Shown here one piece after another: positions 13,012-24,298 of a stretch of 64,000 nucleotides of DNA (positions within the stretch are counted from its first letter, which is position 1; the number at the start of each line of letters is the position of its first letter). The notes under the pieces were generated by a model. It was not told the DNA's origin. It made no database searches and saw nothing but the letters and a program-made list of their open reading frames with translations. The DNA comes from Paramecium sonneborni (Eukaryota; Ciliophora; Oligohymenophorea; Peniculida; Parameciidae), in contig CAJJDN010000055.1 of the NCBI GenBank assembly GCA_905182985.1, positions 506,468 through 570,467 of the forward strand. Reading direction: 5' to 3'. The position numbers were made by a program, and so were the translations under genes.

Positions 13012-15630
13012 ATGAATAGACAATTATGGTCCAAAATTACACACAATGTAGTTGACTCTATTAAATCATTCCCTAATGGTGGTTTTATGATATTAACATC
13101 AGGATTATCTATTGCAAATTTAACATCTTTGTTTCTAACATATTTTCTTGAAAAAAATAAATCTGTAATCATACTCCTTAATTATTCTAACCATGAAATA
13201 GATTTTATTGATAAATAGCTTAACATTTTTGTTACCTAAAATTAACTAAATAATAACAAAGAGTATGCACTTTCTGTTGTTGTCTTAACTAAAATACCAT
13301 CTGATAAAAGAGCTGCTTTTTATAAATAAGGTGGAATCTTTTCAATTACTCCCTAAATCTTAATGTAAGATTTATTAATTAATACTTTATCACCTTTCAT
13401 AGTTACTCATTTAATTATATAACAAACCCATCAAATTAAATCTAAATATGATTATGAATGTTGGATCACTAATTTTATTAAAATTGTTAAACCTGAGTTA
13501 TTTCTTCTTGCTTTTAGTAATTAACCTTCAATTCTTCAATTTCAATAAAACACATCAACTATTCTTAAGAATTTCTATTTAAATAATATCATCCCTTGGC
13601 CTATGAATAGAGCTGAAATTATTAATTGTTTAAAATCACATCCATTTAAATGGAGTGAAATTAAAATTAATCTATCTAAAACTATTAAAGATATATAAGA
13701 TATTTTAATCTAACTTATTAAACAATGTATTTAAGCAGTTAATGGATAATGTGGTACATCCTATTTAACAACTGATATGGTTATTTAATAAAATTGGAGG
13801 AAACTTAAAGCACTTATATAAAGATAATCATTTAAAATTGATCTCATTCAATAATAAATATTCTTAGATATCTTTTAACTTAGAAAATTATTATTTTCTT
13901 TAATTAATTAATCAGCATACTAATTTTATTTTACATTAACTTAAATTATTAATGATGCTCCGATAGAATCCATTTGGTATATATCATAACCAGAAATTGA
14001 AGGATTAATTATTTAATTATAAAAACTAGCTTAAGAAAGAGTTTACTAATTTGTACATTCATAGAATCCTATTAAATACACTTTTAAAAAATCAAATGGA
14101 GATGAAATAATCAAAGAAATCAATACTAAAATTGATTTTAAAATTGAAATTCAATCTAAATATATATAACTTATTAAAATTTTAGATGATATTTCAATAT
14201 AAAATTAAAATCAAACTGAAAATATTAGAATTTGGATTTGGGTATAAAATAATGAAAATGTATCCTAAATTTAATAATATCTCGTTTCTACATATAGAAT
14301 GAAGGATAAAAATAATTATTTTAATCAATTTAATTTTTTAAGAAAAGTTTTAGAATAAAAAACAAGAAAGTCAATTGATAATTTATTGAATTCAGATTAA
14401 TAAGCATCATAATAATAAGTAATATAAGAGAGGAAATCTAAAATAGTTTTAAAACATAATAATAAATTATTAAAGTAGACTAAATAAATGAAATAAGATG
14501 AGGAAGTTCTTTTAAATTATTTATTATATTAAGAATTAGAATAATTATTTGAACAAGTTTTAGAAAAAGAGGAGTAAGTGTTATTGCAACAATCATAAAC
14601 AAATAAATAATATGTTTATTAATTATTACCTTAAGAATTATTGTAATTTGATTAGTAATAAAGTGGACATAAGGTAAATAAAGATGGTAAAGTAATATAA
14701 TTTGAGGAAGATACAATAATACCAAAGATGACAATTGTTGTTAATAATATGATTGATGATTGTTAAAGATATGGTTTTAAGGACAATTATAAACCACATT
14801 ATATTATAATGATGGAACCAAATCATTCTTTTTTAAAGGAACTTTTAATAAATCAAAATGAAGTAGAAACTATTTTGATGATGTTAAATGATTGTGTTGA
14901 ATATTGGTAATATTATAAAGAAAAAATAGATGAAGAATCATCATTTGAAAAAATTATTGAAAATTTAAGAAATATATCTAAAACTTATGAAAAACCTGAA
15001 GATTCTATTCTTAAATTAAATATGCAATAGTAATATTAAAATTCAAGATAAGGAAAGGGTGAAGAATTTTTTTAATAGACTGAGATTTAACCAAGAGTTT
15101 TAGTAGATTATAGAGAATTTAGATGTGATGTTCCACCTAAATTGTATTTTAATGGGTTTTAATTAACTCCTGTCATGTTAAAAGTAGCTGATATAGTTTT
15201 AAGTAATAATTGTGCTATTGAAAGAAAATCAGTAGAAACAGGAGACTTAATTGAATCATTAAATCAAAATAGATTAGATTAATAATTATAAAAGATGAAT
15301 ACTTTTGATCATCCCTTTTTATTAATTGAATATTCAGATAATATTCCATTTTGTTTAGGATCTTTATAAAGATAATCATAAAATTATAGTTCTAATACTA
15401 GAATTATGGTTAAATTATTAGAATTAATTACAAAATATTCTAAAATTCAGATTCTATGGTCAAATAATTCAGATGAAACCATTAAAATAATTAGTAAATT
15501 AAAATAAACATTAGCTAGAAATTCACCAGATATAACATTATTTAAAAGTAACAATTAATAATAAAATGGTTTGTAATAAAATGAAAAAATAACAGATTAT
15601 TTTACTTAAATAGAGAAAGAAATGTAATGA
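13012..15630 (+). CDS. XPF/ERCC4 family structure-specific endonuclease
   Basis: Catalytic subunit of the 5'-side nuclease of nucleotide excision repair and crosslink repair, normally paired with ERCC1. One uninterrupted frame of 872 residues. The N-terminal 450 residues match the inactive helicase-like half of XPF (opening GGFMILTSGLSIAN). A Gln-rich linker follows. The nuclease domain lies at about 700-830: VLVDYREFRCDVPPKL with its D and RE, then the expected GDY motif as VADIV (the D kept, G changed to A), then IERKSVETGDLIESL. The protein stops about 40 residues after the nuclease fold, so the tandem helix-hairpin-helix domain that binds ERCC1 is absent. The last residues include NEKITDYF, resembling a weak PCNA-binding box. 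Confidence 0.93.
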
Positions 15631-15664
15631 GAAATAGAATTTATATATATAATTTATTTATCTA

Positions 15665-16888
15665 TCATACAATTGTAACAGTATAAAATGGTAAATATCT
15701 AGCAATTTTTTATCCAGTAATTTCTAAATACATTAATCCTTTTTTATTTAATCTATGATGCATAACATCAATTTCAAAATGGACTCCATTATGATTAGAA
15801 ATCTCTGCAAAATATTTAGATAGTTCCTAAATGTAAATAAAGTATTTTACTTTTCTCCTAATAGATGCAGCATCAATATGATTAACATATGCTTAAAATA
15901 TTTCAGTAGCACCACCTTCATGAAAAGTAGTAGATGTTGGACCTTATGGAACACTAGCTAATGTTATTCTTCTTTTAGGTTTAAGTAGTGGTGCCATATT
16001 TTATCTTATACAAGCTTCATTAATTCTAACTTCAAGAAATGCCCTTTCTTCATGTCTACCTGCCATTACTTCTAGTAATAATTTATGATTTAAAGGATTG
16101 CTTTTATTCCATAATATAGTGAAATAACTTCTAATAAAATATCTTACCAAATCAGGTCTCATATCATAACTTTCAGGATTCTTCATTATACTTTTCAAAT
16201 GCATGCATCCTGTATTTTCTGGTTTTAAAAGTGATGTTAATAGATCATTTTTTAACTAAGAATATTAATTTATATTTACTGAATTTGGTGGATCTATTAA
16301 AGCATCTACTGTTAATGTCATTCCTAATTCTTTTTCTAAATGTCCTATAGCATCATCATCTGTACACATATAAAATCCATCTTATTTCATGTATAATAAG
16401 TAATTACTTAAAATACTATCTACAGTATCTTAAGACAATAGAGTATTTATTGTTTATTCATATACTTATAAAGCTAATAAAAATTCACCAGAATCTCCTC
16501 CTGGAGTTCCTAAAACACCTTATTCATTTCTTCCATCTAAACAAGAAAAATGATAACTGTTAGGATCACCAAATTACAATTCATTCAGTGGTCCAATTAA
16601 ATGTCTAATCTATTCAAATGATGCTGTTTTTCCATCATCTCCAGCGAAATCTTAATGTAATTAAACCTTTGTTGGATCACAAAATGTTTCACCTACATGA
16701 AGTGGTGTTGTTGTTGATTCACATTAACATTATGTTTCATATTCTTATGCTATATTACTTATCTAATCTTATATCTTACCATCAAATTCAGCCCTCCCAT
16801 TTATTCTTCTTATATCTTTTGGTGATGATTCCATTTTCAATTTTACTTCTGCACAAAATATACCACTGATCAATATTACAATTATCAT
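15665..16888 (-). CDS. secreted or lumenal protein of unknown family
   Basis: Intronless, 407 residues. The first 16 residues (MIIVILISGIFCAE) form a clear signal peptide, so the upstream ATG is preferred over the one at about residue 19. The mature protein is well-mixed and globular, with scattered cysteines and several Gly-rich turns (GTPGGDSGEF, FHEGGATEIF). No transmembrane segment and no repeats. I do not recognise the family. Secretion or residence in food vacuoles or lysosomes is an inference from the leader only. It ends 34 bp from the stop of the convergent XPF gene. Confidence 0.8.
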
Positions 16889-17019
16889 ATATTCGTTTTT
16901 TATTAAATTATAATTTTTACTCTTCTTTTTTTTCTAGTTTTATTTAATATACTTAAATTCAGATAAAAAATTAAAAAAGATATATTATTGATTGAAATTA
17001 TTATCATATAAATTTTAAA

Positions 17020-19059
17020 TCAAAAAGTATCATTTAGATTAGTTAGTTTAAACTTCATGTTTCTCTACTTAAATATAAAAGTTTGCTCATCTTTACAAAT
17101 CACATATAACAATTATTAATTCTACTTTCCTGTTATATGTATTTCATTATTTATTTTTTATATTTAACTATTAGATTATTCAAATATCTTTAAATATCCA
17201 TCAGAAGTTAGTAAGTAGGCATCACCAATTAAATATAATTTCCAATTTACATTATGAGTCTACTAAAATTTTTAAATAATACTTATTTTTATTTAGTCAA
17301 ACTTACAGGATTGGCATAAGTACTTAATTTAGTACTTAATTATTCTTCAATAGATTAATCAACTAAATTAACAATAGGTTTGGATTATAATTATTCAATT
17401 ATTTCAGAAATGAATTTAGAATTAAAATTATCGCCATTATTGATAGTTTGTATATTTTAAAAGAAACTTTTGAACGCATTTTCTTTATCATATTTAGTAC
17501 TTTCAATATCAAGAATTACTAAGGCAAAACAAAACATATGTAATGAATCTTCAGATTTAAATGGAAAAGATTAACTTTTAGAATTAAAATTCAATTCATA
17601 ATATCTTCTGCTGAATTCCTTAACTAAAATATCAAGTAAATATGGATCATTTTGAACTTATAATTTATTAAATAAACAATGTAAAGAATTGATTAAATTT
17701 GAATGATTAGCAACTTTATCTACAAATAATTTAAGAATGAGTGATTGTTCTTAAAGATTCAAATTAGTTAGCAATCTAAGAATATGATAAAAATGAAATA
17801 TACTTGAATATTTATATTTTACTTTTTTATTCAATATTTGAAAATAGCCACGTGATTATCGATTAAGGAGTAGGTTTAATAATTGAAGTAGCAATCATAT
17901 AAGATAATCCCATAAAGCATGAATGATTAAATAAATCAATAGCAAGATTTTCAGTGTTATAATCATGTTTGATGAACTTAACTTAATCAACAAACATAAC
18001 TCTTTCTTTGGATGCATTTTACCATAATACTAATTGATTAAGTGAAAACTTAAAAATAATATGTATTAGATACCATATCATCGAAGAATCGAGGAATAGA
18101 ATTACATGGGGAAATAAGATTTCTATTAATTTTAGATCCAAGTTCTTTATTAAATTCAATAATCTCTTTATATTCATATTCTGAGATATTAGATTTAGAT
18201 AGAGATTCTTGTAAACCAACATTTTCTTTTTCATTTAATTTAGACTTTTTAGGTGTTGAATTAGGACTTATCAATTTACTTTATGATATTTTTTCGCAGA
18301 AACTGCTACATTCATTATTTTTCCTAAATATTTAGATTTATATTTACTATCTTTTTAATTTAAGTAATTAGAAATATTCTTCATATTAACGTTATGCTGG
18401 ATCATATTTTTTAGTTTATCTTTCACTATAATTTTATAAATGATCTTATGATTATTTGAATATTTCAGATGTCATTTTATCTCTTACCAAATCTTAAGCA
18501 AGATTACCATCACGATTTCTAGTTCTAAAATCAGCTCCTGATTTCAATAACAATTAACATACTTAAGCTCTCTAATAAAATGCTGCAACATGTAATGCTT
18601 AAAAATAATTGATAAATATATATATACGAGTCCAACCAGCCATATCTGTTATATCTAAATTAGCATTATTATTTATGAGTTCTTCAACTACTTATATTGA
18701 ACCATATCTACAAGCTATATGTCTATAAAAATAATAATCTTAATATTTTTTACAATGGTGATGTTCTATCCTCATCTAAAATATTTATATTGATTCCTTT
18801 GCTTAAGTAAAAACGAATTAAACCTAAATTTCTACCTGAAGCTGCTTTAAAAAAGTTTTTCTCATTTTCAGTCAAGTAAGCTGTAGATTGTTAGGTAATT
18901 CTTCCTAAAATAACAATAGCTTTATAAAAAAAAACCTCTAGCTTTATCTACATCAAGTCCGATTTGAAGTTCATTTAAATCAAATCCTTCATTTTCTTAT
19001 CCCATACAACCTAAACAATTTGCTGGATTTCTTCTTTTATGTTAAACAGTATTACCCAT
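17020..19059 (-). CDS. ankyrin-Sec7-PH protein, probable Arf guanine-nucleotide exchange factor
   Basis: Six introns (31, 31, 30, 25, 28 and 20 nt, three of them GT...AAG or GTT...TAG) leave 624 residues. The protein starts MGNTVQ, a possible N-myristoylation signal. Ankyrin repeats occupy about 80-200 (SPLHIACRYG, then TPLHVAAFYQ). A Sec7-like domain follows at about 330-520: NLAIDLFNHSCF, IVKPTPQSII-like helix, LLTNLNLQEQS, DPYLLDILVKEFSRRYYE, HMFCFALVILD and INNGDNFNSKF. The C-terminus is a PH domain (VNWKLYLIGDAYLLTSDGYL). Sec7 proteins load Arf with GTP, and PH domains target them to phosphoinositide membranes. The catalytic Glu loop is divergent and I could not place it with certainty. 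Confidence 0.8.
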
Positions 19060-19250
19060 ATTTTTATATTATATATATTATTAATTATTTAGGTAGTCAA
19101 TTACATAATAACATTACTTTCTATTCAATATTATATTCAATTATTATATTTATTTATTTTATCAATATATCCATTCATCTACTTGTATTTATTCTTTTGC
19201 TGTGATTTATTTTCATAAATTAAAGATATAAATTTTTTTCAAATTAAATC

Positions 19251-19690
19251 ATGGGAAGAGTTAGAAATAAGACAGTTAAGAAAGCAGCAAAAGTTCTCAT
19301 AGAAAAATATTACATGAAACTAACCTCAGATTTCCATTTTAATAAAAAAATATTATCTGAAGTAGGATAAGTACCATCAAAAAAATTGAGAAATAAAATT
19401 GCTGGATTCGCAACACATCTTTTAAAGAGAATTTAAACAGGATCTGTCAAAGGTATTTCACTTAAAGTAAAAATACACTTTAATTTTAGATTCAAGAAGA
19501 GGAAAGAGAAAGAAGATTAGATTATGTTCCTGAAAAATCCTCAATTGATATTGATAATCTTAGAGGAGATCAAGATGTTAAAAGAATGCTTGAAAAAGCT
19601 GGATTAGAAATTGATATTCCCATTGATGAACCTGTTGTCGAAGAAAAATAATAAAAATAACCAAGAAGAGGATAAAGAAGACAATAATGA
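19251..19690 (+). CDS. RPS17: 40S ribosomal protein eS17
   Basis: Small-subunit ribosomal protein. One 23-nt intron (19467-19489) leaves 138 residues. It opens [20 protein letters not shown] and continues with [19 protein letters not shown], both diagnostic. The middle reads [11 protein letters not shown] and the tail is basic and Gln-rich, as is common in ciliates. It is transcribed divergently from the Ank-Sec7-PH gene across a 191-bp shared upstream region. Confidence 0.97.
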
Positions 19691-19780
19691 ATATGATCAT
19701 CTAGTACATATATATATAACATTAAAGTAATTAGGCATAATAAAAACTTTAATATAAAATTATTATTTTTTAATAATGAA

Positions 19781-22133
19781 TCATGCCGATTTCCTCTTTA
19801 TTTCATTCTCTGTTTATAATCTTAATTAATTTAATAGGAAAATTTTTTATTCATTTACATAATTCGATATATCATCATCATATGTATTGAATCTTTTTGT
19901 TTTTTATCTCTAAGTACCTTATTATTATTCCTCTAATAATTTGGTACTTAAATTAGTACCTCTTGTGCTTTCTGCACAGTTTAATTCTTTAGGATTATAA
20001 TAAAAATTCTTTAGTATAATTTCTTTAGGAAAATTCTCCATTATATTTTATTAGAGTGGCTTAATCTATTATAAGAATTCAGCCTCTCCTTAACCAAATT
20101 CTTCTTCATCAAAATTAAATGAGAAATAATCTGGTTTGAAAGGAGGATCTATTTTTTTTGACAAGAATTCTTTATACATATTTTTATCACCCCATTAAGT
20201 CATCCATGGATGTTTTAATAGAGTTTCTATTTTATCAATTCTATTTTTAGGATTCTTAGCTAATAAACCATTTAATAAATCTTTTAAAAGTGAAGACATT
20301 TATAATTATGGCGGATAACTCAATTTCTAATTTAAAATCCTTTGATAAATTTCATCAGTATTTCTAGAATAAAATGGAGGTAATCCAGTTATCAATTCAT
20401 ATAACAATGCTCCTAAACAATATAAATCTAATTATAAATTATGGCCTTATTTTAAAAGCATTTCAGGTGCCATATATTCAGGTGAACCACAAAATGAATA
20501 TGCTATATCTTAATCTAATTATCTTGATAATCCAAAATCAGCTATTCTAACATGTCCATCAAAATCAATTAAAATATTCTCAGGTTTTATATCTCTATAA
20601 ATTATACTTCTATCATGTAAGTGTTTCATACCCAAACATATTTCAGCAAAATAAAAAAATGCTTATTCTTCATTCATTCTCTTCACCTATTTTCAATTTA
20701 ACTAAATAATTACTTTTCTTAACATGAAAAACAATTCTCCTCCTGAACAATATTCTAAAACAAAAACTAAAAATCTTCTTGATTCAAAAGCATATTAAAT
20801 TTTAACAATAAATGGATGATTTAAATTACACATTATATCTCTTTCATTTTATATAATAATTTATTTATTCTATGAAATTATAGAGTTTTTTTCAATTAAT
20901 TTCATTGCATAAAATTATCCTGTCCTTTTTTCTCTAACCATATAAACTTTAGAAAATCCACCCATTCCTATACATCTAATAAACTCAAAATCCCTTAAAC
21001 AAACTCTTGATTATCTATTTTCTTATTCCATTTATATAATAGGCTCTATAATTAAAGGTTATATTGGACAATTAGAAAGTAAAGATAAAGGTCTATCAAT
21101 TTAAGAAAGTATATAATCAATAGGTATAGAAATATTGTATGTTTTTATTCCAATTATTTATAGAGAATCATTTTCAACAATTTTTTTAAATAGTTCTACT
21201 TTTATTAACTCCAGTAATTGTGATATTTTATTAATCGAGATATCAATAGTCATTTTCTATTTTAATGATTTATATTACAAAATAATTTAAATTAAATCTT
21301 ATTAACATTTTCTAAATAAATCTTAAATTTTTACCTAGTTGTAATAGTTTTAGTTTTTTCAGTCTAAATTTCAATAAGGGGTTGCGATGACGTTTAAGTA
21401 GGTAATTTTTAAGTTTCTATAAATTAAGCACTATTTGATTTATGATGATTATGAAGCTAATAATTAATTGTTCCTTAGAGTTGTGTAAATTAATGTTTAG
21501 CACTAGACACAATCAAAGACTTTTAAAAATTTAATCTAGCTAATATATCAGTTGATTATTTTTATTTAGTATCAGATGTTGCTTATTATTTGAATAACTA
21601 TTCAGCTTTAGCTAATGTAGAATTTTGTTGACTTTTAAACAATTATTTTGGAGCTAAAATATAGTTAATTGAATCTACATTCATCTTAGATGCTTTCAAT
21701 TGATTTCATTTTGGTTTATGAATTTTGATTTGAATGTGGTTGTGTTTTCATATGATTGCCTCTTGATTTGGACTATGTCTTTTAATTCACTCTTTCCTAA
21801 CTAGTAATCTTTGGAGACATGAATCCTTTTGATTTTAGTAAATCTGATTGTTATATTTTACGCTAATTTTATCTACGTCTATAGCCATATGTACTATTAT
21901 TAAGTCATTTTTAAAGTGGGCTATGAAGCATTCCCTTAAAATATTGTGGATTAGAAAGGACCAATTTATTTGCTCTTAAGTTAAACATCTATTTATACTT
22001 TGTAATCTATTTGGAATGTTGGAGAATTTGACATCCTTGCATGTAATGCTTCACGATTAGAAAGGTAATTCATAAGAGCCTAATTTGATATCTCTGATGA
22101 TTAAGTTTTAAGATGTTACTTCTTGGGTAGCAT
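19781..22133 (-). CDS. AGC-family Ser/Thr protein kinase with long N-terminal extension
   Basis: Four introns (22, 25, 23 and 27 nt) leave 751 residues. The first about 330 are Ser/Gln/Lys-rich and probably disordered. The kinase domain follows: Gly loop [13 protein letters not shown]-type lysine in FYAMKLIEK, catalytic loop YRDIKPEN (Tyr in place of the usual His, as in many AGC kinases), DFGLS, and [11 protein letters not shown]-terminal tail of about 110 residues after the domain includes [13 protein letters not shown], the AGC tail segment. PKA-, PKG- and S6K-like members share these features and I cannot choose among them. A separate upstream gene is rejected: splicing complement 21312-21334 joins the two frames. 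Confidence 0.85.
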
Positions 22134-22738
22134 TCTCGTTAATAATAATTATATATATTATTTGTTTATGATTATAATATATTATATTTAATTTACTTCG
22201 ATACCATTTATTATATTTATAATCATATTTTACTCCATTAACATATAACATTAACTAAAAATCATTAATAAACCAATTTTATAAGAAATATTTCTAGTTA
22301 TTAGATAGTTGGAAAATTAAATTAATCTAATTCAATCTTCTAAAAAATAATTTTTATTTGTCTACTGATATATTATTTCATCTGAATTACATATTAATTT
22401 CATCCCATTTCTAATATGAAAAATATCATCATTTTTAATTTTAATTATTTTGTAAAATATATATTTAATAATTTATAGATTTGCAATAATTGGTTATTTT
22501 GTTTTCCCATAAAATTATTTTGTCAGATTCTGCTATTTTTGAATAAATAATAATCATTTTTACAAGTCTTTTGTTCTTATTAAGGATTTATAAAATAATT
22601 AATATCAAGTAATTGAATAAATTAATTCTTATACAATATTGTTTTTTTAGTAAATTTTTCCTACTTATTTTAAATATATATGTCTTTTTGTGTTTTAAGT
22701 TAATATCTTCATAATTTGATTTATTTAATTTGATAAAA
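22134..22738. other. intergenic, with a possible minus-strand relic
   Basis: 605 bp without an intact gene. On the minus strand at about 22330-22560 short blocks look once-coding (HIRNGMKLICNSDE, KIILWENKITNYCK) but are cut by TGA and shifts. The rest is plain AT-rich sequence, including the likely promoter of the kinase gene. Confidence 0.3.
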
Positions 22739-22912
22739 ATGATTACATACAAAACATAAAGAAAGGTAATAATTTTGAAGGATCTTATGTTTAGTAATTT
22801 TATTGTATCTGTAATGAGATTTTAGATTATAAAAAAATAATTAAAAGAAGAAGAATATTTCTATAAAAATATAATTTGTTTAGGAAATGAAAATGATAAA
22901 ATTAAGTAATGA
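22739..22912 (+). CDS. doubtful small ORF, 57 residues
   Basis: An uninterrupted ATG-to-TGA frame rich in Ile, Lys and Glu. It has no recognisable feature beyond a short acidic helix (KKQLKEEEYFYKN). Frames of this length arise by chance here, so this may be nothing or a fragment of a lost gene. Confidence 0.2.
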
Positions 22913-23007
22913 TATATATTTAGGGTACTTAAAAAAGTAATGGCATAAATGATACATTATGAATAAATGATTTAATTTTTATATTAGTTAATTAGAAAAT
23001 TTGACTT

Positions 23008-24200
23008 ATGAAATGCTATAATGCAGAATCTGAACTTCAAACAACAATAAATTCAAAATAATATCCTTCTGAAATAAATAGTCCAAAATTAGAGAGTCAG
23101 ATATAGAAAAGAAAGAAATGGAAGAGTGATGAAATGGCTAAATATTGTCCAATTGATATACCAAATGCATTCTAATATGATAAGGTTAATGGACAGAAAT
23201 TTCAATTATTTTTAGATGGAAAGTACTCTGCAAATAAGTTGGTAAAGGATATGAATGTAGTAACAAAGAGGAAAAGATTAACCTAATTGGAGTAAGAATT
23301 CTATAAAAAAAAGGAGGAGCAATAATTAAAAAAGGAATTAGTTGAAAGAAGATTTACAAAAGTAAGAACATTGATTAACTCTAACATAAAATTAAGAGAA
23401 GTAAAAAAATATAATTTATTATTTTAATTTAGTCTTTGAAGCTAGAATCTAACTTGAAAGGAAGTAGAATGTTCTCTTAATTAAATAACCATATAGTTGA
23501 TCATATAGCAAAGATAAAATCGAAAGATTTATTGACTGATCGAATAGATGGAGTCAGATAGCATGAGACAGCAAAACTTTATGATTATAGTAAATCTGGA
23601 ATTAAGTTAAAATTTAATAAGAAATAAAGACTCATTAAATCATAAACATAATATTGTTTAAAATAAGCAGCTACTTTAGAAGTATAAGATCATGTTGAAT
23701 AATACTTTAAATAATAACATGAAGCAATATAATAAATTGAATTAAAATAAAAACGTAAGGCCAAACTTAAAATAATCTCTGATAGAAAACATCGTAAGTA
23801 TTTTACAGAATTTGATATCAATATGTAAAATAGAAAAGCACCTCCTTCTATCAAGGATGTTAAACTTTTTAAATATATTCATGGTTAGATGTTGATAGAA
23901 AAGTTTTAGTAAAAATAAGGAGATTAAAAAGAGTATTCTGAAAATACTATGAAAAATAGAAAAAGTTATCATATTCTTTCAAATTTTGAAAAACCTTCAG
24001 AATTATACGCGTTTGATGATTGTGATTAATCTTTTGAATCAATGAAAGAGATGAAATTATCCAATCTCTATGCTTAAAGTATAGAATTACAATAGAAATT
24101 GTTATCAGAACGAAGAATAGTAAATCAAGTTCAATAATCAAAGTAAATAGATTAAACAACAAATTAAATTTAGATTGTTAACAAATAAAAACTAAAATGA
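23008..24200 (+). CDS. hypothetical basic coiled-coil protein
   Basis: One 32-nt intron leaves 386 residues. The N-terminus is polar (KYCPIDIPNAFQYDKV). The protein is then Lys/Arg/Glu/Gln-rich helix, including EEQQLKKELVERRF, and ends in a Gln-rich tail. The mix of basic helices and short aromatic linkers resembles ciliate axonemal and basal-body proteins, but no family marker is present. Both flanks are short. Confidence 0.75.
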
Positions 24201-24298
24201 TTATTATTTATATATATACTAAGTATATATTCTTTATTTATTAGTTTGAAATAAGTATATTAATAATTACATATATATATATTATTATATAATAAGAA

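Noticed and set aside
22739..22912. Treating the 57-residue ORF as a sure gene
   Set aside because: Chance frames of this length are expected with a single stop codon. Kept only as a low-confidence feature.
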